Assembly: GCA_963665395.2 (NCBI GenBank)
Contig: OY762251.1
Coordinates: 2,046,001-2,110,000, forward strand
DNA length: 64,000 nucleotides
Reading direction: 5' to 3'
From: Bin87 sp963665395
GTDB lineage: Bacteria; Chloroflexota; Dehalococcoidia; Lucifugimonadales; UBA3495
This document shows, one piece after another, positions 1-7,489 of this stretch (the stretch's first letter is position 1; the number at the start of each line of letters is the position of its first letter). Below the pieces are notes generated by a model that was given only the letters and a program-made list of their open reading frames with translations, was not told where the DNA came from and made no database searches. The position numbers were made by a program, and so were the translations under genes.

Positions 1-688
1 GGATGCCCGTCCCTTGCGGCCCCCGCACGCCCTTGCCCCCGCTGAATATCACCATGTCCACGCCGTCGCGCAGGTATCGTTGCAGGTTGGCCCGGGGCGG
101 CAGCATGGACGCGGCGTCCACTATCACCGGCACGTCGTGGGCGTGGGCGATCTCGCAGACTTGGGCCAGAGGCATCACCCGCTTGCTGGTGAAGGGAGCG
201 CACAGATACGCGACGGCGGCAGTGCGCTCGTTGATGGCGCCCTCCAGTTCCCAGGGATGGTTGAACAGGTAGTTGCCGATCTCGACGATTTTCGCGCCGG
301 CGGCCCGGTAGGCATGGTCGTAGGGGAATCGGTGCATGGTCTGCATGATGATCTCGTTCTTCATGCCCTCGGTGTCGGGCAACCGCTGCATTTTCACCGG
401 GTCGTTGCCGGCGATGCAGGCCGCTGCCTGGAGCAACAGCCCGCCGGCGGCTCCGCTGCTAACCATCGCCGCTTCGCTGCCCACCAAGCGGGCGATTTCC
501 TCGCCGGCCTTGCGGTTCAGTTCGTCGATGTTGACCATGACGCGAGCGGTTCCCTGCATTTGCTCCAACACTTCTGGGCGCGTGCGGGAGCCGCCCAGCC
601 GAGTGACGGACCCGCTGGCGTTGATGATGGGAGTGACGCCCAGCCGTCGGTAGGCTTGTTCCGCGTCTGCGATGCTCTGCTGATTCAA
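1..688 (-). CDS. SelA/DgaE-like PLP-dependent enzyme (3' end outside window)
   Basis: The reverse strand is open from a TTG at 688 to the window edge, about 229 residues. The TTG is preceded by AAGGAGG five bases upstream, and no ATG fits better. The translation begins MNQQSIADAEQAYRRLGVTP and contains INASGSVTRLGG, a GSEAAMVSSGAAGG substrate/PLP loop, VIVDAASMLPP (the aspartate expected to contact the PLP ring nitrogen) and FSGGKGVRGPQGTG, whose lysine should form the Schiff base. This is the pattern of the SelA-like group, which includes selenocysteine synthase homologues and D-glucosaminate-6-phosphate ammonia-lyase (DgaE). Without selenium genes nearby, an amino-sugar or amino-acid lyase is more likely than SelA itself. 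It is transcribed away from the nitroreductase. The family call is fairly sure; the substrate is unknown. Confidence 0.8.
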   Translation of the reverse strand, partial: MNQQSIADAEQAYRRLGVTPIINASGSVTRLGGSRTRPEVLEQMQGTARVMVNIDELNRKAGEEIARLVGSEAAMVSSGAAGGLLLQAAACIAGNDPVKMQRLPDTEGMKNEIIMQTMHRFPYDHAYRAAGAKIVEIGNYLFNHPWELEGAINERTAAVAYLCAPFTSKRVMPLAQVCEIAHAHDVPVIVDAASMLPPRANLQRYLRDGVDMVIFSGGKGVRGPQGTGI

Positions 689-722
689 AGCGTCCTCCTT
701 GGTGCTACTTTCGGATTGGCGC

Positions 723-731
723 ATTATATCA
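723..731 (-). promoter_or_regulatory. Extended -10 promoter element of the SelA-like gene
   Basis: On the minus strand the sequence reads TGATATAAT, a perfect -10 hexamer with an extended TGn, 35 bases upstream of the TTG start at 688. No good -35 box lies at 17 bases, which is typical of extended -10 promoters. The same nonamer occurs upstream of proB. Confidence 0.5.
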
Positions 732-789
732 AGCAGGTGATTGCCGTTGTGATAACATCCGGCCACCATTCACACTTGGAGGCAACAAC

Positions 790-1416
790 GTGACCACCGC
801 CGACCGACTGAACGTCATCCCCTTGGGCGAAGCCCTGTTCACCCAACGCGCCATTCGCCGGTTCAGGAAGGATCCCATCCCCGCCGACGTGATGCAGGAT
901 ATCATGCAGGCCGCCATCCGCGCCCCCAACGGCGGCAACAACCAGCAGTGGCATTTCATCGTCGTCCAAGGCGAAGAGGTGCGCCGCCAGCTGGCCGAAC
1001 TCTACCATGAAGCCTGGTGGGCCAAGCGCGCCGACGCCGGCATCATGGGACCGGAGGACATCCCGCCCGGACGTAACTCCATGCGCTCGGCCATGCGGCT
1101 CGCCAACGAAATCGGGGACGCGCCGGTGATGGTGCTGATTTGCGCCACCGCCAAAGGACCGCAGGCGGCTGGTTCGGTCATACCGGCGGCGCAGAATATG
1201 TTGCTGGCGGCCCGCGCCTTCGGCATCGGCGGCACCATCGCTACCCTGCATCCGGTGGTAGAGGAGCGGGTTCATGAGCTGTTCGGCATCCCCGACGACG
1301 CCCAGGTGGTGTACTGCATGCCCTTCGGCTATCCCCGAGGCAACTTCGGGCCGGTGACCCGCAAGCCGTTGAACGAGGTTTGCTCCTACGACCGTTGGGG
1401 CGCGCCGCCCGATTAA
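790..1416 (+). CDS. Nitroreductase family protein
   Basis: A 208-residue FMN-dependent nitroreductase-fold protein that probably uses NAD(P)H to reduce nitro, quinone or other electrophilic substrates in the cytoplasm. The N-terminal TQRAIRRFRKDPIP (the family's RRSxRxF-like FMN-phosphate loop), then APNGGNNQQWHFIVV and the later GIGGTIATLHP loop are typical. The length fits the family. The start is GTG at 790 with TTGGAGG eight bases upstream. It is divergent from the SelA-like gene and convergent with the FAA hydrolase, with a perfect palindrome between the stops. Some family members act as dehalogenases or in BluB-like chemistry; nothing here selects among these. Confidence 0.88.
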   Translation: MTTADRLNVIPLGEALFTQRAIRRFRKDPIPADVMQDIMQAAIRAPNGGNNQQWHFIVVQGEEVRRQLAELYHEAWWAKRADAGIMGPEDIPPGRNSMRSAMRLANEIGDAPVMVLICATAKGPQAAGSVIPAAQNMLLAARAFGIGGTIATLHPVVEERVHELFGIPDDAQVVYCMPFGYPRGNFGPVTRKPLNEVCSYDRWGAPPD

Positions 1417-1431
1417 TCGGCCGTCATGGAC

Positions 1432-1465
1432 GTTGTAGGGGCGAATAATTATTCGCCCCTACAAC
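1432..1465. repeat. Perfect 34-bp palindrome between convergent genes
   Basis: GTTGTAGGGGCGAATAA is followed immediately by its exact reverse complement, giving a 17-bp stem with no loop bases. It sits between the stop of the nitroreductase (1416) and the stop of the FAA hydrolase (1485). It may act as a bidirectional transcription stop, although no strong T-tract follows on either strand. It may equally be a REP-like dispersed palindrome. Confidence 0.7.
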
Positions 1466-1484
1466 TCTGTGTTATTGAGATTGC

Positions 1485-2501
1485 CTACCGCGTCCGCTCG
1501 TACCGATAATCCCGAGCCGACCCCCGCTCCGGCGTGGCGGTAGGACTGTTGGGCAGATAGGCGTAGTTGGGATCAACGCCCACCTTGGGCGCCAAGGTGT
1601 TGCGCAGCACCCCGATGTTCTCCACCTCCAGCTCCACGGTGTCGCCCGGCTCCAGCCAGCGGGACGCTTCGTAGCCCTTGCGGATGGACTCCCGCACGGA
1701 ACCGCCGCCCACCGTGCCGCTGCCGATGACGTCGCCCGGCGCGATGCGGCTGTCCTTGGCGGCCCGCTCGATAATCTCGCCCCAGCTGTACCAGGCGTTG
1801 ACCGTCTCGCCGTCGCGCAGCCAGTCGTCGCCGTTGACCCGCGCGTGGCACTTGAGATCCAGCCGGCCGTCCCTGATGTGGGGCATCATCTCGTCGGTGG
1901 TCACCACCCAGGGCCCGATGGACGATGCCGAGTCCTTCCCCTTGGCCGGGCCGAGGCCGAAGGTCATCTCGTCGAACTGCAAATCCCGCGCGCTCCAGTC
2001 GTTGAAGATGCAGAAGCCGGCTACGTACTGCAACGCCTCCGACGCCGGCACGTTGGTTCCGGCCCGCCCCACGATGCAGCCGATTTCCAGCTCGTAGTCC
2101 AGCTGCTCGGACGCCGCCGGATAAGGCACGTCCTCATCCGGCCCGTAGATGACCAGCGGGTTGGAGAAGTAGAACACCGGCATCCGATACCACACCGGAT
2201 CAATCGTCCGCGTGCCTTGTGACGTGGCGTGCTCCTCATAGACGATGTAATCCCGCACCGTGGGCGGCTGCAACACCGGCGCGCGCAGCCACACGTCGGC
2301 CAGGGCCACGGCCGGCGCGGCCACATTGCCGGCCAGCGCGCCGCCCACCCGGTCGATGGCGGAATCGCTCGTATCCAGCAGGGCGCGCACGTCGGCCAGG
2401 GGGCGGTCGGATCCGATGAGGGCGGCGACATCTACCACCGCGTCATCCTGGAGGACGCCGCAGCGGGGGCCGTTGCCGTTGTCATAGGTCAGGAGTTTCA
2501 T
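1485..2501 (-). CDS. Fumarylacetoacetate hydrolase family protein
   Basis: A 338-residue member of the FAA hydrolase superfamily, which cleaves or decarboxylates acyl-pyruvate-type intermediates at a divalent metal in aromatic catabolism. The N-terminal domain (MKLLTYDNGNGPRCGVLQDD) is followed by the catalytic fold, with the metal-binding region SEQLDYELEIGCIVGR, then FNDWSARDLQ, GKDSASSIGPWVVT and the GDVIGSGTVGGGS loop. The start at 2501 has AAGGAGCG nine bases upstream. The length and the N-terminal domain resemble FAH or 2-hydroxyhepta-2,4-diene-1,7-dioate isomerase-like proteins. It lies 19 bp downstream of the small-gene array and may share its transcript. The substrate cannot be told from the sequence. 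Confidence 0.9.
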   Translation of the reverse strand: MKLLTYDNGNGPRCGVLQDDAVVDVAALIGSDRPLADVRALLDTSDSAIDRVGGALAGNVAAPAVALADVWLRAPVLQPPTVRDYIVYEEHATSQGTRTIDPVWYRMPVFYFSNPLVIYGPDEDVPYPAASEQLDYELEIGCIVGRAGTNVPASEALQYVAGFCIFNDWSARDLQFDEMTFGLGPAKGKDSASSIGPWVVTTDEMMPHIRDGRLDLKCHARVNGDDWLRDGETVNAWYSWGEIIERAAKDSRIAPGDVIGSGTVGGGSVRESIRKGYEASRWLEPGDTVELEVENIGVLRNTLAPKVGVDPNYAYLPNSPTATPERGSARDYRYERTR

Positions 2502-2520
2502 GGTTGGCGCTCCTTTTTGG

Positions 2521-2919
2521 TCAGGCGCAGTTGGAATAGCCGGCTAATCGCTCGGCGTCGTTGATGTAGTCGGCGGTTTGGCGGATGCGACGCTCTACTT
2601 CTTCTATCGGCTCGCAGGCTCCAAGGTAGAAACAGGCGCCGTGCAGTTCGCTCTGTCTGGAGAAATAGCGTCTGCGCAGTGGGCGGACGGCTTGATCTTC
2701 TGCGGCGAGCGTCCCCAACCCTCTCGTGGTTTCGGAGGATATTGCCGGCTCTGTTCCGGTGCGGGCCAGGATTAACGCGTCGGTGGCCCGCTTGGTGGCG
2801 CACCATGCCTTTTCCGCGGCGTCTCGGATGTCGCCCGCCTCCAGCTGCCGCAAGGCGTCGGCGTGGACGCTGCGGGCGTCGGCGAAGATGGCGGACACGC
2901 GGTCGATGGTGGTTGTCAT
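2521..2919 (-). CDS. Small HEPN/PaREP1-like protein, tandem copy 3
   Basis: A 132-residue helical protein, the last of three tandem paralogues. The shared core is IFADAR.VHADALRQLEAGD, then IRDAAEKAWCATKRATDALI, then a C-terminal ERRIRQTADYINDAERLAGY. The 'GDIRDAAEKAW.A...A..AL' helix resembles PaREP1/HEPN-type helical bundles, but the canonical HEPN RxxxxH dyad is not evident, so RNase activity should not be assumed. It begins 21 bases after copy 2, with AGGAG nine to ten bases before ATG. It is much closer to copy 1 (3361-3756) than to copy 2 in its second half (for example RRRYFSRQSELHGACFYLGACEPIEEVERRIRQ). The function is unknown. Confidence 0.75.
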   Translation of the reverse strand: MTTTIDRVSAIFADARSVHADALRQLEAGDIRDAAEKAWCATKRATDALILARTGTEPAISSETTRGLGTLAAEDQAVRPLRRRYFSRQSELHGACFYLGACEPIEEVERRIRQTADYINDAERLAGYSNCA

Positions 2920-2940
2920 CGAGTATAAGCTCCTATCGGC

Positions 2941-3339
2941 TTACGCGCCGTTGGAATAACCGGCCAGCCGCTCGGCGTCGTTGATGTAGTCGGCGGTCTG
3001 GATAATGCGGCGGTGAACCTCCTCCACCGGTTCACAGTCACCCAAATAGAAACAGGTTCCATGCAGATGTCCCTGTCGTGAATAATAACGGCCCACCAAA
3101 GAGTTGACGGCGTGGTCTGCGGCGGCCAACCTGACCAGGCCGCGCGTGGTGTCTGGCGAAAACTCCGGTTCCGTATCCGTTCGCGCCATGATCAACGCAT
3201 CGGTGGCGCGCTTGGTGGCGCACCAAGCCTTTTCGGCGGCGTCGCGGATGTCGCCGGCCTCTAGCTGCCGCAGAGCGTCAGCGTGAACGGCGCGGGCGTC
3301 GGCAAAAATGGCGGGTACGCGGTCGGTGGTGGTTGTCAT
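2941..3339 (-). CDS. Small HEPN/PaREP1-like protein, tandem copy 2
   Basis: A 132-residue paralogue in the middle of the array. The N-terminal half is nearly identical to its neighbours (IFADARAVHADALRQLEAGD). The middle differs (PEFSPDTTRGLVRLAAADHAVNSLVGRYYSRQ), and the C-terminus returns to TADYINDAERLAGYSNGA. The gap to the next copy is 21 bases and includes a similar AGGAGC ribosome site, so the repeat unit covers leader plus gene and is about 420 bp long. This supports origin by tandem duplication. The product may be a helical partner or antitoxin-like protein; that is inference. Confidence 0.75.
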   Translation of the reverse strand: MTTTTDRVPAIFADARAVHADALRQLEAGDIRDAAEKAWCATKRATDALIMARTDTEPEFSPDTTRGLVRLAAADHAVNSLVGRYYSRQGHLHGTCFYLGDCEPVEEVHRRIIQTADYINDAERLAGYSNGA

Positions 3340-3360
3340 CGAGTGTCAGCTCCTGTCGGT

Positions 3361-3756
3361 TCATGGGCCGTTGGCATAGCCGGCCAATCGCTCGGCGTCG
3401 TTGATGTAGTCGGCGGTCTGGCGGATGCGCCGCTCTACTTCTTCTATCGGCTCGCAGGCTCCCAGGTAAAAGCAGGCGCCGTGCAATTCGCTTTGTCGTG
3501 AGAAGTAACGTCGACGTAGTGGGAGGACGGCCTGATCTGCTACCGCTAGCCCATTCAACCCCCTTGTGGTTTCGGAGGATATGGCCGACTCTATCTCGGT
3601 GCGGGCCAAGATAAGCGCATCGGTAGCGCGCTTGGTGGCGCACCAGGGTTTTTCTGCGGCGTCGCGGATGTCGCCGGCCTCCAGCTGCCGCAGCGCGTCA
3701 GCGCGAACGGCGCGGGCGTCAGCGAAGATGGCGGATATGCGGACGGTGGCTATCAT
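3361..3756 (-). CDS. Small HEPN/PaREP1-like protein, tandem copy 1
   Basis: The first-transcribed member of the array, 131 residues. It begins MIATVRISAIFADARAVRAD and shares the GDIRDAAEKPWCATKRATDA core and the C-terminal ERRIRQTADYINDAERLAGYA. Its ATG lies three bases after the stop of the upstream unknown gene, so the two are probably translationally coupled. No cysteine or histidine metal site is conserved across the three copies. Copies 1 and 3 are the closest pair by eye, with copy 2 diverged in the middle segment, which suggests either gene conversion or a different order of duplication. Confidence 0.75.
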   Translation of the reverse strand: MIATVRISAIFADARAVRADALRQLEAGDIRDAAEKPWCATKRATDALILARTEIESAISSETTRGLNGLAVADQAVLPLRRRYFSRQSELHGACFYLGACEPIEEVERRIRQTADYINDAERLAGYANGP

Positions 3757-3759
3757 TAA

Positions 3760-4365
3760 TCAACCCATATGTCCGCAACCATCATCCACGAAACGACAGA
3801 TAGGGAAATGCGATTCTCGCTGCATCCGCCGAGTGGCCTGAGTAACGGCCTGAGGGTCCTCGGATGCCCAGATGAATGTGACATTTGGAGAGTGTGCTAT
3901 GTATGCCACCGCGTGGACATTTGCATCATGTAGCCTCTCTAGTTTGTAGCCGATTCTTGCCAGAAGATGGGGACGATCTATGACCGTCTGGTGGCCTTGG
4001 TCATAGACGAGCGTGAGACTGGCTCGGCGGTTTTGAGCCTGCACAATCCGGCGAATTTCGTTGTACGTGACGTGCTCATTGTCTGCGTCATCGCTAATAC
4101 CTGTATCGGGATCCAACAGCAGATGGGTTCTACACCCCTGGGCAGCCTCACGAAATTGCGTTCTGTTCTGGGATTCGCCAGCCACAATGTGCACATTCAG
4201 CGCCGCAGCGTAACGTTCCAGGAACGTGAAGGGGCGGCCCCATTCCGGCTCTCGTCTCTGGTTGTACCACATCGGGTGCGCGCTCCATTGCTCATCGGGA
4301 GCCAACCATTGCATGATCTGCCGTTTTGTCATGTCGTAAGAATCACCAAATTTGCTGGGCTCCAT
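3760..4365 (-). CDS. Protein of unknown function at the head of the small-gene array
   Basis: I do not recognise this protein. The start is placed at ATG 4365 (MEPSKFGDSYD...), giving 201 residues, because a GGAGG lies 12 bases upstream and the region further 5' contains a strong hairpin. The frame stays open to 4512. Visible features are FLERYAAALNVHIVAGES, HLLLDPDTGIS, HVTYNEIRRIV, LVYDQGHQ and AYIAHSPNVTFIWASED. The alternation of short hydrophobic strands with acidic turns suggests a small alpha/beta domain, perhaps a nuclease- or Rossmann-like fold with DPDTG as a metal or active-site loop. No signal peptide or membrane segment is seen. It overlaps no neighbour and is coupled to the first small paralogue. 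Confidence 0.65.
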   Translation of the reverse strand: MEPSKFGDSYDMTKRQIMQWLAPDEQWSAHPMWYNQRREPEWGRPFTFLERYAAALNVHIVAGESQNRTQFREAAQGCRTHLLLDPDTGISDDADNEHVTYNEIRRIVQAQNRRASLTLVYDQGHQTVIDRPHLLARIGYKLERLHDANVHAVAYIAHSPNVTFIWASEDPQAVTQATRRMQRESHFPICRFVDDGCGHMG

Positions 4366-4428
4366 GATGATATCGTTCCTCCACTTTTCTGAGATGTCCA
4401 CTCCCTTCGGACAGATTTTCGCCCGTGA

Positions 4429-4457
4429 GGCCCCGATGGTTTGGTTCCATCGGGGCC
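4429..4457. promoter_or_regulatory. Perfect 11-bp stem hairpin between NIPSNAP and the unknown gene
   Basis: GGCCCCGATGG, a seven-base loop and CCATCGGGGCC form a GC-rich stem with no mismatch. On the minus strand it lies after the NIPSNAP stop and before the unknown gene's start. It has no T-tract, so it may be an RNA stabiliser, an attenuator or a weak terminator. Confidence 0.5.
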
Positions 4458-4516
4458 AGGTGTCTTGGAGTACCTGCGTTCTGCGCTTCGAACGGACTTT
4501 GGACGTTGACAAGCCA

Positions 4517-5134
4517 TTAGTGCATCGGCGAGAAGCTGGCCGGCACCATGATCTTGTTTTCCTGTTTCACGCGGCCCGGCGCGCCCGAGGGCCACTGCGG
4601 TATCTTGCTGGCGGCGGCGCGGACTTCGGCGCGGTGGTTCAGATCCTGGTAGGGCCAGACGTGCATCCACTTGTTCAGGTCGCCGAACTCGGTGAACATT
4701 CCGGCGGCCAGCGGGGAGAACTCCTCGCGGTAGGGTAGCGACTCCTCCCAGCGGCGCAGCAGTTCCGGTATGGAGCCGTTCTCGTAGGTATAGACGCGCA
4801 TCTCGTAGATGTTGCCCAGGGCCTGGTCGCCGCCCATGGGCCGCATGAACGGCGCCGGGTTCCAGATTTCCGAATTCATGTTCAGGATGTTGCCGGGCGT
4901 GATTTTCGGCGGCCAGTTGGGATCCTGGGACGCCTCGGCGCGGATGCGATTGCGCTCTTCCACGCTTTCGTAGCCCCAGACGTGGATAATCTGGTTCAGC
5001 GGGCCGATTTCGGTGTGCCAGAAGGCGGCGATGGGCGAGTATTTCTCGCGGTGGGGCAGCGCATCGGCAAAGGCTTCTTCCGCCTGCGGCACGGCGCCAG
5101 GCTTCAGGTCGTAGGTGCGTACTTCGTAAATCAT
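4517..5134 (-). CDS. NIPSNAP family protein (two domains)
   Basis: A 205-residue protein made of two NIPSNAP ferredoxin-like domains in tandem. The first starts MIYEVRTYDLKPG and includes FWHTEIGPLNQIIHVWGYES. The second starts IYEMRVYTYENGS and includes MFTEFGDLNKWMHVWPYQD. The repeated YE.R.Y and H.W.Y signatures are diagnostic of the family. The start at 5134 is chosen over an upstream ATG because GGGAGAG precedes it and homology begins here. Family members often sit beside monooxygenases and other catabolic enzymes and are treated as small-ligand or putative oxygenase-like dimeric alpha/beta-barrel proteins. Here the next gene upstream is a cytochrome P450. The exact function is unknown. 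Confidence 0.85.
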   Translation of the reverse strand: MIYEVRTYDLKPGAVPQAEEAFADALPHREKYSPIAAFWHTEIGPLNQIIHVWGYESVEERNRIRAEASQDPNWPPKITPGNILNMNSEIWNPAPFMRPMGGDQALGNIYEMRVYTYENGSIPELLRRWEESLPYREEFSPLAAGMFTEFGDLNKWMHVWPYQDLNHRAEVRAAASKIPQWPSGAPGRVKQENKIMVPASFSPMH

Positions 5135-5268
5135 GTTGCTCTCCCGGGGCGTGGGCCCCTTCCCGTTGTGGGTTGCTCTGTGTGGCGTCGCCAGTGTAGC
5201 AACCGATCCGGGCAGCGGCAACCGGAACCGGGGCGCGACAGGTTCCTCCCCGCGGTCTGAGCGAGTCC

Positions 5269-6663
5269 TCAGTTGCGACGTTCCAGGTACATCGGCATAC
5301 CGCCCTTGGGGCGCAGCGAGATCAAGGGCAGCATCTCGGCGTTATGACGCTCGTCGTGATACACGCGCCAGCGTTGTCCCAGGGTTGCCAGTATCAGCTT
5401 GGCCTCCATCATGGCAAAGGCTTCCCCGATGCACTGGCGCGGCCCGCCGCCGAAGGGATAGTAGGCGTAGCGGGGCAGGCTCTGGCGAAATTCCGGCGTC
5501 CAGCGGTCGGGCCGGAACTGCAACGGTTCGTCGAACCAGCGGGCGTCTCGCTGGACGACCAGTTGCGGCGCCGCCAGCAGCGCGCCCGGCGGAATGTCAT
5601 AGCCGCCCAACTGGAAAGGCTGAAACGCCATTCGTGACCAGAACCAGATGGGCGGATACAGGCGCAGCGATTCGGCCAGGATCCGGTCCGTCAACTCCAG
5701 GTTAGGCAAGTCGGCAAGGGTCGGAGCGCGGTCGCCAATCACCTCGTCCAGCTCGGCGTGAAAACGGCGTTGCATCTCCGGGTTGAGGGCCAGCAGATAC
5801 CAGGTCCAAGTGAGACAAACCGCCGTAGTCTCGTGGCCGGCGGCGAACATGGTGATGGTCTGGTCCCGAACCTGCTGGTCGGTCAGCGGCTGGCCGTTGC
5901 CGTCGTCATCCTCAAGATATGCTTCAAGCAAGAGGGATAGCAGGTCGTCATTGCGGGCCGACGTCCCGCGGCGTTGAGCAATGGAACTGAAGATGATGCT
6001 GTCCAGGCTGGCCCGGGCCCGCCGGAACCGCATAGTGTAGGGCATGGGCAGACGATGCAGCAGGCGACGCAGGCGCGGCGGTTGGTTCACGCGGGCGACC
6101 AGGTAGTTGTTGATAAACTCGAAAGCCTCGCCGATGCGCTGCACGTCATCAGGCAACTCAAGCCCGAACAGCGTTTTGACTACTATGCGTAGCGTCAGAG
6201 CCCCCATTTCCTGGGCCATATCCACCCGCTGCCCGTCAAACCACGACAGTTGGTGGTGGGTGGCGTATTCCTGCATCACCACGCCGTAGCCCGCGATGCG
6301 ATTGCGGTGAAACTGGGGCTGCATCAGCCGCCGCTGCTGCAAGTGGTCGGCGGCGCCGGCCGTCACCAACCCGTCGCCCATGGCGTATTTGAGCACGTCC
6401 GCGTTAGGGCCGCGCCCCACCAACTGGTGGTAAGTGACGATGATGTCGCGGATCAGGTCGGGGTGGTTCACCAGCAACAGCAGAGCCGGTTTGACCGACA
6501 TGGTAACCAGGTCACCGTAGGTTGCGGCCTCCTGCATGAATCGTATCGGGTCCCGCAGATACCGCAACGACTGGCCGATTATGGGCAATTCGCTGGGGCC
6601 GGGCGGCAGATCACGGCGATCAACCGCTGGCCGGGGCGGGTAGATTTTTGTGCCTGTTGCCAT
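5269..6663 (-). CDS. Cytochrome P450
   Basis: A 464-residue heme-thiolate monooxygenase, starting at MATGTKIYPPRP. It has a proline-rich N-terminus (DLPPGPSELPIIGQ), the I-helix oxygen-activation motif AGHETT at about 275-280, the K-helix ESLR at about 331-334, and the heme loop FGGGPRQCIG with the cysteine ligand at about 411. There is no N-terminal membrane anchor or fused reductase, so it is a soluble enzyme needing separate redox partners, none of which is encoded nearby. Motif style and length resemble the CYP102/CYP120-like, fatty-acid or terpenoid-oxidising group. Neighbours are a cupin upstream and NIPSNAP downstream, all on the minus strand. The substrate is unknown. Confidence 0.95.
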   Translation of the reverse strand: MATGTKIYPPRPAVDRRDLPPGPSELPIIGQSLRYLRDPIRFMQEAATYGDLVTMSVKPALLLLVNHPDLIRDIIVTYHQLVGRGPNADVLKYAMGDGLVTAGAADHLQQRRLMQPQFHRNRIAGYGVVMQEYATHHQLSWFDGQRVDMAQEMGALTLRIVVKTLFGLELPDDVQRIGEAFEFINNYLVARVNQPPRLRRLLHRLPMPYTMRFRRARASLDSIIFSSIAQRRGTSARNDDLLSLLLEAYLEDDDGNGQPLTDQQVRDQTITMFAAGHETTAVCLTWTWYLLALNPEMQRRFHAELDEVIGDRAPTLADLPNLELTDRILAESLRLYPPIWFWSRMAFQPFQLGGYDIPPGALLAAPQLVVQRDARWFDEPLQFRPDRWTPEFRQSLPRYAYYPFGGGPRQCIGEAFAMMEAKLILATLGQRWRVYHDERHNAEMLPLISLRPKGGMPMYLERRN

Positions 6664-6730
6664 GATAGATGGGTAGAGAAAACGGGCGTCGCCGGAGCAC
6701 ACGGCGACGCCCGTCGTATCCCGTTTCGGA

Positions 6731-7069
6731 TTAGCCGTCCAGAGGGACGGTGGCGGTCAGCCGGGGCCGGTCGCCTACGGCCCGCGTGGTGTGTCCCTGG
6801 CCGGTCAGGTCTTCGGCCAGCGTGGCGTGTCCGGGGCCGAAACGATGCACGGTGCCGTCGCCCAACCCGATTTCAACCTCTCCCTCCAGCGTGATCACAA
6901 ACTGCCGTCGTGGGGCGCAGTGCCAGTCGCTGAAGTACCCTGGTTCGACACGGCGAAAAACGATGCCCGTGGTGGATTGCAAAGCCGCCAACTCGGGATG
7001 AGATTCCAGGTCCAACTCTTCAATGTGGGATTGTCCGTCGTCGCCGGTGTAAAGTCTGATGATTGGCAT
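6731..7069 (-). CDS. Small cupin-domain protein
   Basis: A 112-residue single-domain cupin. The segment VEPGYFSDWHCAPRRQFVITLEGEVEIGLGDG (split here into its two motif-1 parts, W-H and the G.VE..LGDG strand) and the later FGPGHATLAEDLTGQGHTTR fit the two cupin motifs, although the usual HxH of motif 1 is reduced to a single H. The start at 7069 is preceded by AGGAGGAACACC, a strong ribosome site; the upstream in-frame ATG lacks one. It may be a metal-binding isomerase/dioxygenase-type or ligand-binding protein. It lies between the toxin-antitoxin pair and the P450, and may work with the latter; that is inference. Confidence 0.8.
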   Translation of the reverse strand: MPIIRLYTGDDGQSHIEELDLESHPELAALQSTTGIVFRRVEPGYFSDWHCAPRRQFVITLEGEVEIGLGDGTVHRFGPGHATLAEDLTGQGHTTRAVGDRPRLTATVPLDG

Positions 7070-7159
7070 GGTGTTCCTCCTCAGGATATGCCGGGCGTGG
7101 CCCGTAATATGACGCTTAGCTGCGGAATTGTCGACTCCGGTCAAAAAGAAACCTGGTGG

Positions 7160-7489
7160 CTACCCGGCCTGGCTGGGCGCATGGATGACGGCGTAGCAGC
7201 GGAGGATTTCATCCCGCCAGTGCTGGGGGATGCGGCGCCAATCTTTCAGCTCGACTATATAGGGCAACCTGGATTCCGAAAAATCGTCTCTGGTGTCCCA
7301 CATCGTAACGCTGTCCAACGGAGTTTCGCCGACTACGACCAAATCAAGGTCGGAATATTGCCACGAATGACCGGACACCCGGGAGCCGTAGGCCCATACC
7401 GCGCGATCCGGCAAGCGCCGCTGCAATATTTCGCTAATCATATCCAGATGCTGCGGCGCAATGTCAACGTCAGAAAGTGGGGTAATCAT
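7160..7489 (-). CDS. Minimal nucleotidyltransferase (MNT antitoxin-like)
   Basis: A 109-residue DNA polymerase beta-like nucleotidyltransferase domain. It carries the diagnostic YGSRVSG motif (about 34-40) followed by SDLDLVVVG, giving the GS...DxD catalytic pattern with D47 and D49, and a third acidic strand around YIVELKDW. Its ATG overlaps the stop of the HEPN gene by four bases (ATGA), so the pair is co-translated. Known HEPN-MNT modules are toxin-antitoxin systems in which MNT can modify the HEPN protein with AMP. Both active-site aspartates are present here, so it looks catalytically competent. Confidence 0.88.
   Translation of the reverse strand: MITPLSDVDIAPQHLDMISEILQRRLPDRAVWAYGSRVSGHSWQYSDLDLVVVGETPLDSVTMWDTRDDFSESRLPYIVELKDWRRIPQHWRDEILRCYAVIHAPSQAG

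Noticed and set aside
1..688. SelA-like gene as evidence for selenocysteine use
   Set aside because: No selB, selD or tRNA-Sec is visible, and DgaE-type lyases share the same motifs.
3760..4512. Longer version of the unknown gene starting at 4512
   Set aside because: The extra 49 codons run through a perfect GC-rich hairpin and show no family-like pattern; the ATG at 4365 has a GGAGG upstream.
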